Program-made: the position numbers and the translations under genes
The notes under the pieces: generated by a model
What the model saw: the letters and a program-made list of their open reading frames with translations, nothing else
What the model was told of the DNA's origin: nothing
The model's database searches: none
Origin: Paragemmobacter amnigenus
Lineage (GTDB): Bacteria > Pseudomonadota > Alphaproteobacteria > Rhodobacterales > Rhodobacteraceae
Direction of reading: 5' to 3'
Length of the DNA: 64,000 bases
Assembly (NCBI RefSeq): GCF_009908265.2
Contig: NZ_JAAATX020000017.1
Coordinates: forward strand, 1 to 64,000
Shown here: piece after piece, positions 1 through 8,076 of the stretch
Layout: every line of letters starts with the position of its first letter
How positions within the stretch are numbered: the stretch's first letter is position 1

Positions 1-120
1 CCGCGCCAAGCCCGCACCCTCCAGGTGATCCATGAAACGCGCCCCTCGCAGCCGTCAACGCCATGATTTATATGCGAAATATCACGATTACGACAGCGAA
101 ATCAGCGACTTACTTGGAGA

Positions 121-1527
121 ATGTGGGATTACTCGTTCTTCGTCTGGATGCTTGAAGTCTACGCTAGGGAGAAGGGAGACACCGACCCCGTCGCCTTCCG
201 GGCGTTCCAGCGACGCTGTGAGACCCTCTTTGCCCTTATTGCTGCGCGGGGCTCGACCGAATTGGGCGTTGCCGGGATAGATTGGGCGCAAAAGCAACTG
301 GGCGACGTTCCGAACGATCCGGAGACGATGATAGACTTTTCAGTCGGGGCCGATCCGGACACGGACGTCGGCCAGCGCTACTTGCGCAACAAGGGCGGTG
401 CATTCGGCGGCATCTATGCCACTCAGATGTTCGAGATGGGCCTGATCACACTTGGCGATGATCGGAACCCGATTGCAGTCTGCACGAACCGCGCACTTCC
501 ATTGGCAGAGGCTTTCGCCGCGGAGATTGGTGAGCTCGGGACTGCATTCCTGCGCTGCGTGAAAGACGGAAAAGTGACGCTAGCCGATCTCGACCGAATG
601 GCGCCGATGCAACCCTCCGATATCGTGGTGGGTAGCGCCGAACATCGGCTGCTCGTCCAAGTGCTGCTTGGCCAAGTATCGCCAGCAATCGCGCCCGACA
701 AGCTGCGAAGATCCACCGCAATCATGCTTCTGCAGCTCATTGGTGCGACGAAGGCGGTGCCGCGCGCCGAGGCCGTGAAATGGGAATGGTTCAGTGCTGG
801 CCATCCGGCATCCGAACCCGCTCCTGCAATCGAGGACGTTCGCGTCTTGTGGGCGCTTTATCAGGCATGTGATCTCGTGCGGCTTGCCTATGAGAACATC
901 CTCGATCTTGCCTTGGACATTCTGCAAGAGGCGGAATTGGGGCGGATGCCGCTCGGTGAGGTGGTGTCGGAATTGGTCGGCCTTGTCGACGTGCCCGATG
1001 GCATGACTTGGCGGGACTACTCCGCGAGCCTGCTCGAAGGGTTAGATCCGGCCAAGGCCGCGAAGTTAGCTGACGAGCGCATGGTCGAGGCCCGGGCTTC
1101 GGGGGATCGGGCAACGCGAATGCAATCTGTCGTGGCGCTTGTCGCGGCGCTATTCGAAAGGGCGGCAGCCTTCGGCCAGTTGCTGGACAGCGCGCTGAAT
1201 GCGCCGGACCACTTCCAGTCGCTGCGGACAGAAGTAAACTACCTGCAGGCGCGAGAGCAGGAGAATGCCCGAACTGTCCTTGTCGCCGTGGTTCGTGAAC
1301 GTGTCCTGAAACGCCATCTCTGGGTGGCGTCGCGTAAGTTCCGCAACCAGAAAGCCTATACCTTCCTGATCGAGCCCGAGGAGGGATTGCTGCGGTTCAG
1401 GGATCGTTTCCGGGTGTCGCCAAGCAGCCCGCGCCTGGATCAAGCCATGCGGTTCCTTCGGGACGTCAAGCTGATTGACGATGAAGGGCTGACCGAGATC
1501 GGCCGCGCGGAGCTTGATGCCGCATGA
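121..1527 (+). CDS. Unknown protein coupled to a PLD-family protein
   Basis: I do not recognise this 468-residue protein. It is mostly helical with no catalytic motif visible. It ends in a 4-base ATGA overlap with the PLD-family gene, so the two are translationally coupled and probably act together. The start is doubtful: the ATG at 121 has GGAGA directly against it with no spacer. The opening residues (YSFFVWMLEVYARE) read like the interior of a helical domain, so an upstream part may be lost by frameshift, or lie in another frame (an ATG at 63 reads in a different frame and stops after about 30 codons). Pairing with a nuclease-like partner next to mobile DNA hints at defence, but that is inference. 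Confidence 0.7.
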   Translation: MWDYSFFVWMLEVYAREKGDTDPVAFRAFQRRCETLFALIAARGSTELGVAGIDWAQKQLGDVPNDPETMIDFSVGADPDTDVGQRYLRNKGGAFGGIYATQMFEMGLITLGDDRNPIAVCTNRALPLAEAFAAEIGELGTAFLRCVKDGKVTLADLDRMAPMQPSDIVVGSAEHRLLVQVLLGQVSPAIAPDKLRRSTAIMLLQLIGATKAVPRAEAVKWEWFSAGHPASEPAPAIEDVRVLWALYQACDLVRLAYENILDLALDILQEAELGRMPLGEVVSELVGLVDVPDGMTWRDYSASLLEGLDPAKAAKLADERMVEARASGDRATRMQSVVALVAALFERAAAFGQLLDSALNAPDHFQSLRTEVNYLQAREQENARTVLVAVVRERVLKRHLWVASRKFRNQKAYTFLIEPEEGLLRFRDRFRVSPSSPRLDQAMRFLRDVKLIDDEGLTEIGRAELDAA

Positions 1528-3887
1528 AGTACTTTGATGTATTCGGCGAAAGCGGTTTTCACTCGGCATTTCTGACAACTTACGCCTTCGGGGCGCAGGC
1601 GTTCGAGGACGTCCCGTTCTCGCGGCTGCGGGGATCTGGCTGTCGTAACATCGTGGTCCTTGCCGATCGGCAGATGGTCAACCAGAGCTTTGCCGAACTG
1701 GGCCCACCGAAATTCGCAGGAAGCAGCTATCACCTTGTCAAGGCCGATGCGCCGGGTGCCTTCCACCCGAAGATCACCTTGCTCATCGGGGCGAAGAAGG
1801 GCCGATTGCTGATCGGCTCGGCCAATCTGACCGCGCTCGGCCTCGGTGGAAATAGGGAACTGGTCGCCAGCCTCTCCTACGGCGATGACGCGACGGGCAC
1901 CGCCCACCATTTCGCTGCGGCACTGAACTACATTCGCAGCAAGGTTCCCTCGGATGACCTTTGGTTTGCGACAGCGATGCAGAGGGCGCTTCGTTCGTCG
2001 CCCTGGCTGCGCGTGGCAATGGAAAACCCTTTCCCAGAGCAGGAGGACAACCTTGAAGTCGCGCTGCTGCATGATCGTCCGGACGTGACAATCCTCGACC
2101 AGATCGCTGCCAGCGTGGGCGATGATCGGATAGAGCGGTTGATTGTCGTGTCGCCCTATTGGGACATGAAACTCGAAGGGCTGGCACGATTGAGGGCCAT
2201 CATGGGCGACCCGCCGACGGATTTGCTGATCGACGCCGCTTCGACTTACTTCCCGAAATCCGAACTGCCGCGGCTCTCGGACATCGAGATTTTCAAGGTC
2301 GACACGTCCGACAGCAAGAGGTTTGTCCACGCTAAGCTCGTGATTGCACAAGGCCAGGCATGGGATCACGTGATCTCGGGCAGCATGAACTGTACCTTGC
2401 CTGCCTTGCTCGGCCCAACGATTGTGCGCGGCAACGCCGAGGCCGGGATCTACAAGCGCGTTCCGCCGCGAACGGCCCTCGCAGCGCTTGGCCTAGAGAG
2501 CTACCGCGATGCGCCGTTGCAGCCGACTGATCTTCACGACCTGGCCTCCGCCACGGCGAAAAGTCCATCGGGCGAGGCGTACACCGATGGTGGGACGATG
2601 ACCTTGCAGTCGGGACGGTTATTCTGGAAGCCGCCAGCCGGTTTTGTGCCTGGCTCGGCCACTGCCATCACCCTGCAGGACCGGGACGAGGTTCAGTTCG
2701 GTAATCGTATTGACCTTGTGCAAGGAGGCGACACGGCTTGGCGCATGGAACTCGAAGCAGGACGTCCCAAGTCCGGCATCGTCCATTTTGCCGATGGCTC
2801 CGTATCCGCGCCGGTCCAGGTCATTGATCTCGATGTCCTCGCCGTCCGCACGCTACCACCCGCGCAAGGTCGCAAGAAGTCACTGACGGATATCCTTGCC
2901 GAGGCGATGAACGAAGACCTGATCCTGATCGAGACCCTGAACCAGCTCGAAGCGCTGGAGCTTGAAGAAACCGGTGCGACTGCAGATCCTTCACCGAAGG
3001 CCTTTGCCCCTCCCTCGGCTGCATCAACAGAGCAGGTTCATGCGATCCTGTCCTATGACGAATTCGTGCGGGCACGCAGCAGTTCAATGGCGCAGGGAAG
3101 CCAGATTTTGGGCGGGTTTTTCGGTCGACACGACAGCCCGGCCAACACCCTGAGCGCGGCGCTCAACCGGATCATTGGCCTCGTCGGGCTGGATCTCGAC
3201 GCTGATGAAGATCGAGAACTGAAGGCGATTGCGGCCATGGATTTCCGCATGACCGAACCTGCGGCACCGAGTGATGCCGCACCAACCACACCGCAAGAAG
3301 GACCGACGAAACCAGCGAAAGCCACGAAGCAGGCCGTGGCCACTGCGAACAAGATGAAAGAGGCAGTCGACGCATTCGAGGCAAGATGCCGATTGCTGAG
3401 AGGCAAGCCGATCAGTACCGCGGAACTTGTGCGGCTTCGTGCTCTCCTCCAAATCCTGCTTTCCCATGCTCAACCGATCCGAGGGGCTGCGCTGCCAACT
3501 CAGATCCTGCCAATCCATACCAAGGACAGCTACGACTGGCCCCGACTGGTCGGACGGTTGCTCAAGCAGCATTTCGGTACCGCTCGGGCATTGCAGACCC
3601 TTCAAGTGGCGCAAGATGAGGGCGAGCAGAAGCGCGTACTTGAATACCTCGCCATGGCAGACTGGGCGGCCAAGGCAGCAGCAACCGCAGCAGCCTCACA
3701 TCCCAAGACTGCTGACCTGCGTGGACCACTGGATAGTCTGGCGAAGGCCCTCGCGGCACAGGTCGCTTCGATCATAGGCGCCATCGACGAGGACAGGAAT
3801 TACTTCGATGACATCACCGCAAAGCTGGACGAACGATTTGCTGACCGCTTGGCGCTGAAGCCCAGTGCGCGCCTCGCATATGCTTGA
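1524..3887 (+). CDS. Phospholipase D-like (HKD) protein, defence-type
   Basis: 787 residues with two PLD half-sites: HPK at residues 81-83 with GSAN at 98-101, and HAK at 269-271 with GSMN at 286-289. Two HxK plus GSxN motifs are the signature of the PLD superfamily, which includes nucleases used in restriction and DISARM-like defence as well as lipid hydrolases. The C-terminal 400 residues are a helical, alanine-rich region of unknown role, with a K/A/T-rich linker around residue 590. No signal peptide is seen, so it is probably cytoplasmic. It overlaps the preceding gene by four bases. A PLD nuclease or nucleic-acid-binding role is likely, with defence inferred from context. Confidence 0.8.
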   Translation: MKYFDVFGESGFHSAFLTTYAFGAQAFEDVPFSRLRGSGCRNIVVLADRQMVNQSFAELGPPKFAGSSYHLVKADAPGAFHPKITLLIGAKKGRLLIGSANLTALGLGGNRELVASLSYGDDATGTAHHFAAALNYIRSKVPSDDLWFATAMQRALRSSPWLRVAMENPFPEQEDNLEVALLHDRPDVTILDQIAASVGDDRIERLIVVSPYWDMKLEGLARLRAIMGDPPTDLLIDAASTYFPKSELPRLSDIEIFKVDTSDSKRFVHAKLVIAQGQAWDHVISGSMNCTLPALLGPTIVRGNAEAGIYKRVPPRTALAALGLESYRDAPLQPTDLHDLASATAKSPSGEAYTDGGTMTLQSGRLFWKPPAGFVPGSATAITLQDRDEVQFGNRIDLVQGGDTAWRMELEAGRPKSGIVHFADGSVSAPVQVIDLDVLAVRTLPPAQGRKKSLTDILAEAMNEDLILIETLNQLEALELEETGATADPSPKAFAPPSAASTEQVHAILSYDEFVRARSSSMAQGSQILGGFFGRHDSPANTLSAALNRIIGLVGLDLDADEDRELKAIAAMDFRMTEPAAPSDAAPTTPQEGPTKPAKATKQAVATANKMKEAVDAFEARCRLLRGKPISTAELVRLRALLQILLSHAQPIRGAALPTQILPIHTKDSYDWPRLVGRLLKQHFGTARALQTLQVAQDEGEQKRVLEYLAMADWAAKAAATAAASHPKTADLRGPLDSLAKALAAQVASIIGAIDEDRNYFDDITAKLDERFADRLALKPSARLAYA

Positions 3888-3891
3888 GGGT

Positions 3892-3903
3892 GCACAATTG
3901 TGC
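3892..3903. promoter_or_regulatory. 12-bp perfect palindrome after the PLD gene
   Basis: GCACAATTGTGC reads identically on both strands and begins 5 bases after the PLD stop codon. It could be a short hairpin ending the transcript or a dimeric-protein operator. No U-tract follows, so an intrinsic terminator is not clear. Confidence 0.35.
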
Positions 3904-3992
3904 CCATCGCCATGCGGGACGGGCATGGCTGCACCTGCCATCATCGACTTGCGACGAATCCCTGCCGCGCGTTGACAGCGTGAATACATGAA

Positions 3993-4061
3993 ACGGGCCG
4001 GGCGATGAGCCGTGGTCGAGGCATTTGGAACTTGCTTCGTAGCAGGCTTCGCCCGGCCCGT
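3993..4061. terminator. 13-bp perfect inverted repeat at the prophage late-operon end
   Basis: ACGGGCCGGGCGA (3993-4005) and TCGCCCGGCCCGT (4049-4061) are perfectly complementary and enclose 43 bases with a smaller GCT/AGC hairpin. The repeat lies three bases beyond the stop of the last late gene and would fold in the leftward late transcript, as a terminator or stabilising 3' structure. The long loop is unusual for a simple terminator, so a small structured RNA is an alternative. Confidence 0.5.
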
Positions 4062-4064
4062 ATT

Positions 4065-4310
4065 TCACCGGCATGCCCGCGCCTGGTCGCGCAACACAGC
4101 GTAGTCGCTGAGCATCCGCACGATCACGGCCCCTTCTGGCAACGCCTCAACTTCGTCTGCCGCTCTGACCTGCTCGACAGTGGTGTAGTCGACCACGGGC
4201 GGGCACGGTGCGCGGGTCTTAGAACCGGCCATCGCGCAGCCGGTCAGCCAGAGCAACGCGATCAGCAGGGCGGCGGGCGGCGGCGTCGAGCATCTGGCGG
4301 TGGACGGCAT
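4065..4310 (-). CDS. o-spanin (Rz1-like outer-membrane lipoprotein)
   Basis: 81 residues starting MPSTARC, with an N-terminal hydrophobic signal ending in the lipobox LTGC, so the cysteine would be lipidated and the protein held in the outer membrane. The rest is a short periplasmic domain. It starts inside the i-spanin gene in another frame and runs past its end, the embedded/overlapping arrangement typical of Rz/Rz1 pairs. With the i-spanin it should fuse inner and outer membranes in the last step of lysis. A TTG codon 21 bases upstream in frame is possible, but the ATG at 4310 has a GAGAG ribosome site and gives a normal signal peptide. Confidence 0.75.
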   Translation of the reverse strand: MPSTARCSTPPPAALLIALLWLTGCAMAGSKTRAPCPPVVDYTTVEQVRAADEVEALPEGAVIVRMLSDYAVLRDQARACR

Positions 4311-4464
4311 CGTTTCTCTCTCGGGTATCAAGCTGCTCGGCGGCGCGCCCGGCGCGTTCCCCGGCGCGGCGGAGGTTCAGCAGAAACAGCAGGATCGCTC
4401 CGGCACCGAGGATCAGGCCCAGCGCTTTCCGCGCCGGGCCATGGGTGAGGAGCCAACCGATCAC
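4219..4464 (-). CDS. i-spanin (Rz-like inner-membrane protein)
   Basis: 81 residues: a transmembrane segment near residues 13-30 (ALGLILGAGAILLFLLNL), then a charged arginine/glutamate-rich helix suited to a periplasmic coiled coil. This is the topology of a phage i-spanin. Its start overlaps the endolysin stop by four bases and its 3' half contains the start of the o-spanin gene. There is no strong sequence signature, so the call rests on topology and position in the lysis cassette. Confidence 0.7.
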   Translation of the reverse strand: MIGWLLTHGPARKALGLILGAGAILLFLLNLRRAGERAGRAAEQLDTRERNDAVHRQMLDAAARRPADRVALADRLRDGRF

Positions 4465-5135
4465 CGCTGGCCCCGTTTCCAGTCATCGAGCCGGGCGTGG
4501 ATGGTAACGGCGATGCCGATCAGAGCGATAGCGATCAACACCCAGCGCAGCGTGTCGAGGTAGGGCACCAGCGGCTGGATCGTGGACTGGGTTTCCGCGA
4601 GGACGTCTTGAAGAACCTCTACCCCTGCCGCGCCGACGGTCGCCGCCCCAGCGGCCCCGCCGCCGCGCAGGGTGCGGCTTTCCGATAGGACTTCTCGGGC
4701 AGGCGGCAGTTCCGGGGCGAAGGGGACGGGCCGCGCCGCGAAGGGATCGCCCCAGGATCGGGCAGGCCCGAGATCGATGTGCATGAAGCCGGAGCGGGGA
4801 TAGTACCCGAACCCAAGGAACCCGACCGCCCGCGCCGCCGCCTCGAAGGCAACCGTATCGTGGTTCGACATCGCGATGTCGAAAGCGGTGCCTTGCATGT
4901 GTTTCGAGGCCGGGGCTCCGCCGACGGCACGGTTGTGTTCCGGGCTGCGATAAGCTGAGCGGATGATCAGCGGCTTGCCCAGCCGGTCGCGCAGGGCCTG
5001 CAGTTTGTCCATGGCCTCGGTGTTGATCTTGATCGCACCGGTGCCGCGGCAGGCGATCTCGGCCGGCGAAAAACTCGGCCAGCGCCACGCCTTCTCGGGA
5101 ACGTCGCGCCAGGTGGGGAAAGACAAGGTCGGCAT
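4461..5135 (-). CDS. Endolysin, peptidase M15A family, with C-terminal membrane anchor
   Basis: 224 residues. The zinc peptidase core shows SAYRS, then SKHMQGTAFD (77-86; H79 and D86 are metal ligands) and FMHID (H119), the SxHxxGxAxD...H pattern of M15A D,D-/L,D-carboxypeptidase endolysins that cut peptidoglycan cross-links. A hydrophobic segment near residues 195-213 lies close to the C-terminus, so the enzyme may be membrane-tethered. The start at 5135 is chosen because AAGGAG lies six bases upstream; an in-frame extension further up is proline-rich and unlikely. It lies between the DUF6127-like gene and the spanins, forming the lysis cassette. Confidence 0.85.
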   Translation of the reverse strand: MPTLSFPTWRDVPEKAWRWPSFSPAEIACRGTGAIKINTEAMDKLQALRDRLGKPLIIRSAYRSPEHNRAVGGAPASKHMQGTAFDIAMSNHDTVAFEAAARAVGFLGFGYYPRSGFMHIDLGPARSWGDPFAARPVPFAPELPPAREVLSESRTLRGGGAAGAATVGAAGVEVLQDVLAETQSTIQPLVPYLDTLRWVLIAIALIGIAVTIHARLDDWKRGQR

Positions 5136-5217
5136 GGTGGCTCCTTCAAATGGAAAAACCCGCCTTGGGGGCGGGCGAGGTGGTGGTTTCAATGATGAAA
5201 TCGGCAGCGCCTCCCCG

Positions 5218-5508
5218 TCAGGGCGCGCTGCCGAAGATCTTCAGCTTGAGCGCGATGCCCGCCAGCAGTGCCAGGATGACGCCGGTCGTGATCAGGTGGA
5301 CCGCGCTCTGCACGGCCGTGCGGCGGACAAACCGGATGGCATCGAGGAGCGCGCGCAGATCGCGGATATCGAGGGCGGCTTCCTTGCCGTCGAGTCCGAC
5401 ATCGGCCAGCGCGCGTTTGGCCCCCTCTTCCGCCGCCCGCGCGAGGAGTTCCTCGAACTCGGCATCCGGCATGCGGACATGGCCCTCTCCGGAACGGCGC
5501 GGGCTCAT
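5218..5508 (-). CDS. DUF6127-like small membrane protein, candidate holin
   Basis: 96 residues: an acidic/arginine-rich amphipathic N-terminal two thirds and one membrane segment near the C-terminus (HLITTGVILALLAGIAL). It resembles the small DUF6127-type proteins found next to lysis genes in rhodobacterial phages. The start at 5508 overlaps the preceding stop by four bases (ATGA). Because it sits between the fibre genes and the endolysin and has a single membrane helix, a holin or holin-associated role is plausible but unproven. Confidence 0.6.
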   Translation of the reverse strand: MSPRRSGEGHVRMPDAEFEELLARAAEEGAKRALADVGLDGKEAALDIRDLRALLDAIRFVRRTAVQSAVHLITTGVILALLAGIALKLKIFGSAP

Positions 5509-6503
5509 GCGGATAGGACCCCGACTTCGGCAGGAAGGTTCAGGCTGGTCCAAGCACTGCTGTCGGCCGGGTTCAGTGCCCAAGTGGAATAGATCGACCG
5601 TGGCATGAGGGACGGCACGGTCACCGGAGCCGCGTCATGATTGACCCCGCCCATCCGCAGGAACCCCGCTGCCGCCTGCGGACCGACTGTCCCCGCCTGT
5701 GCGATCTGCTTCACATGCACGCCCGCGACGGCCGCGACGGCCGCTGGCCCGGTCGGCCCGGTCAGCGAGAAGGACAACCGCTGCCCGGCTGCGTTGCTGG
5801 ACACCCGCGTGCCGACATCCTCGTCCTTGAGCGCATCGATGCTTCCCGCCATCTGGCTGAAGGTCGCGACGGCGTTGGGGGTGCGCCGCACGAAGCGTCG
5901 CCCGATGGTCGACACCCCATCCAGCACCGCGAAATGCGCGTAGTACCAGGTGCGTGTCGTGCTCGTGCCATGCAGACCGGTGTTGGCAAAGACGATCTGC
6001 ACCGGCTTGCCCTTGCCTTGGGTGTTGGCGGCCGTGGCCGAACTTTGCAGCACGCCATCGACATAGAAGTCGATGGTGATGCTTGTTCCGACCGAAACCC
6101 GCACGTCGATCCACTGCGGTTGGCCGTTGGACGCGGTGTAGCTGGACCCACCCTGAACAGTCGTGTCCCCCCTGGCGATGGCGTGGTATCGCTTCGTGCT
6201 GGACAGGGGCTGAACCTGCGCGATGCGGACCAGGTTCGCATCATAGATGTCGAGGAAGTTCGCCGTCGCCTCTGTGATGTTCTCGGAGTCGGCGCTGGGT
6301 GGCACATAGCGAAAGCCCAGCCAAAGATCGCCGACGGGCGGCGAAAATGCGACCGAAAAAGGGGCCGCATATGTGCGCGATCCGATGAAGCGAACACCAT
6401 TGATGTCTAGGTTCGCGTCGAAGCCGCCAGCGACGGTACTGAGCATCCCGGCGATGCCCGAGACGTCGGTCGGCTGGTGGCCGAGATGCAGGATGTAACT
6501 CAT
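5505..6503 (-). CDS. Putative tail fibre/adhesin with beta-sandwich domain
   Basis: 332 residues, starting MSYILHLG at the ATGA overlap with the preceding gene. The first 210 residues are rich in alternating hydrophobic/polar strands (YAAPFSVAF, WLGFRYVPP, TITIDFYVDG), as in concanavalin-like jelly-roll domains of phage receptor-binding proteins. A more helical and glycine/alanine-rich C-terminus follows. Position after the tip protein and before lysis genes is typical for host-recognition proteins. No enzyme motif is visible. Confidence 0.6.
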   Translation of the reverse strand: MSYILHLGHQPTDVSGIAGMLSTVAGGFDANLDINGVRFIGSRTYAAPFSVAFSPPVGDLWLGFRYVPPSADSENITEATANFLDIYDANLVRIAQVQPLSSTKRYHAIARGDTTVQGGSSYTASNGQPQWIDVRVSVGTSITIDFYVDGVLQSSATAANTQGKGKPVQIVFANTGLHGTSTTRTWYYAHFAVLDGVSTIGRRFVRRTPNAVATFSQMAGSIDALKDEDVGTRVSSNAAGQRLSFSLTGPTGPAAVAAVAGVHVKQIAQAGTVGPQAAAGFLRMGGVNHDAAPVTVPSLMPRSIYSTWALNPADSSAWTSLNLPAEVGVLSA

Positions 6504-7366
6504 GGCAGTTCCACTTCGATGTAGATGTTGGCTTGGGTCCAGGTAGCGCCGCGACCCCCACCGTGTTCGAGGAAGAGCGCGGCATCGGCGGCGGTGAGAT
6601 GCGGCCCGCCACCCCGGCTGATCCAGAGGGACGCACCCGCGATGCTGAGACCGCGGTCCCAACCGATCTCGAGGAAAGCTGCGGCGTCGAAGACGCGGAG
6701 GTCGGGTTCGAGGTAACCCAGTGCCGTTACGCCGGGAGGCACCGGGTAGCTGAACTGCGAGGGCAGCGAGCGGATCGTGCCGCCATCGCCGAGATTGCGC
6801 CCGTGGACCTGCGGATAGAAGGCCGCGCTTCCGCCAGCGGTCCAGGTCGCCACCCCGCTCACCGGATCGTCGCGCCAGATGCCGTTCTTGCCGATCCAGA
6901 GGCGGCCGAGGGAAGGATCGAGGACGAACATCAGCACATCATTTGCGCCGAAGGTGGGCAGACCTGTCAGGCTTTGTTGAGCCGTTGTCGTGGCCGAGGA
7001 CCAGAGCGCCCCGGTGCCCCGCCAGCCGATCGAACCCAGCGTGATGGGGTTGAGGCCTGCATTGAACTCCTCGCGCAGCGCGGCCGCGACGACGCCCATG
7101 TAGCCGTCGAAGGTTGCGGCACCAGGGGCGCAAAGGACTTCCCAATAGCGCCGCCCGTCTGTGGGCAGGATCGCCTTTGCGGTCGGCACCCAGCCTCGAT
7201 AATCGCTGCCGCCCGAGATGTTCACGGCGGTCCGGTTGCCGTTGGACAGGGTATAGCCCGCGGGACGGCGGGTGGTGTCCAGCTGCCAGACCGCGCCAAT
7301 ATCGACCGGAGGCCCGGTATCCCCGCCTTGGGCAAGGATGGCGCCGCGCATCATCAGAAGGCTCAT
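6500..7366 (-). CDS. SPRY-like tail protein
   Basis: 288 residues starting MSLLMMRG at an ATGA overlap. The middle carries SPRY/B30.2-like elements: YWEVLCAP, a glycine/alanine strand, and later VLMFVLDPSLGRLWIGKNG, which matches the usual lysed order of WYxE, then D...G.LWFGKNG. SPRY-like domains occur in phage fibre-associated proteins as protein- or glycan-binding modules. The C-terminal 70 residues are short repeats of A-x-L-x-I-x strands. A receptor-binding or fibre-accessory role is inferred. Confidence 0.6.
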   Translation of the reverse strand: MSLLMMRGAILAQGGDTGPPVDIGAVWQLDTTRRPAGYTLSNGNRTAVNISGGSDYRGWVPTAKAILPTDGRRYWEVLCAPGAATFDGYMGVVAAALREEFNAGLNPITLGSIGWRGTGALWSSATTTAQQSLTGLPTFGANDVLMFVLDPSLGRLWIGKNGIWRDDPVSGVATWTAGGSAAFYPQVHGRNLGDGGTIRSLPSQFSYPVPPGVTALGYLEPDLRVFDAAAFLEIGWDRGLSIAGASLWISRGGGPHLTAADAALFLEHGGGRGATWTQANIYIEVELP

Positions 7367-8043
7367 GCGACAGCCCCCGCCAGCAGCGCGCCTTGGATGA
7401 TCCATGCATCGGCCCCGCGCTTTACAAGGGCGGCCCCCGCCCATTGGCCGTCGAGGGCAACGGAACCGCCCAACACGCCATTCAGAGACACTCCGGCCGC
7501 AGCGGCCACCGTCGCGACCCCGGCGCCAACCTGCGTCACGTTGATCAGCGAACCGGTCTCGAAGGGAACGGAGGCCTCGGCGGGAATGGTCACCGTGACA
7601 GCCGAGGAACCGGTGGTCTCAATAATGCTGCCAAGATCGACGGCCTCCAGCGTGTGGCTGGTGGCGGTCAGGGTCCGGATGCGCACGATGCCTGGACGTG
7701 GCACCTCGACCCATGCCCCGGCCGTGAAGCGGACATGCCGCGCCTCATCGGCGATCCAGACCTGCCAGCCCTCCTGCGGGGTGAGATAGACCCAAGCGGC
7801 GGCCCCGGCCGGAGACTGATCCCAAAGCGCCAGCGTATTGGCATTGGCCCCGGCCGTGGCGGGCACGATCAGCATCTGACCGGTGCTGCCTGTAGTGGGC
7901 AGCGGCGTGGTGCGCGATGCGGCGCGGGCCTGCACTAGGGCCGAGAGGCGTCGCAGGTCTTCGCTTAGACTAGTGCCCCAGTTGCGCTGGCCAGGATCAT
8001 AGAAGGCGCGCAGCCCCAATCCCGGCATGATCCGTTCCGGCAT
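7363..8043 (-). CDS. DUF2793-type tail protein
   Basis: 226 residues. The N-terminal part contains the pattern LALWDQSPAGAAAWVYLTP followed by GWQVWIADEA and RFTAGAWVEV, the arrangement seen in the DUF2793 family of phage/GTA tail proteins. Beta-strand-rich glycine/alanine sequence follows. The start at 8043 has a GAGGA purine stretch a few bases upstream; a second ATG at 8028 is possible. It lies directly after the tip protein and is probably part of the fibre or its baseplate attachment. Confidence 0.7.
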   Translation of the reverse strand: MPERIMPGLGLRAFYDPGQRNWGTSLSEDLRRLSALVQARAASRTTPLPTTGSTGQMLIVPATAGANANTLALWDQSPAGAAAWVYLTPQEGWQVWIADEARHVRFTAGAWVEVPRPGIVRIRTLTATSHTLEAVDLGSIIETTGSSAVTVTIPAEASVPFETGSLINVTQVGAGVATVAAAAGVSLNGVLGGSVALDGQWAGAALVKRGADAWIIQGALLAGAVA

Positions 8044-8076
8044 GCTCGTCCTCGCTCGTTATCGTGAATTCAGGGG

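Noticed and set aside
6533-7789. 418-codon rightward frame over fibre genes
   Set aside because: Shadow of SPRY-like and DUF2793-like genes; composition typical of GC-driven antisense frames.
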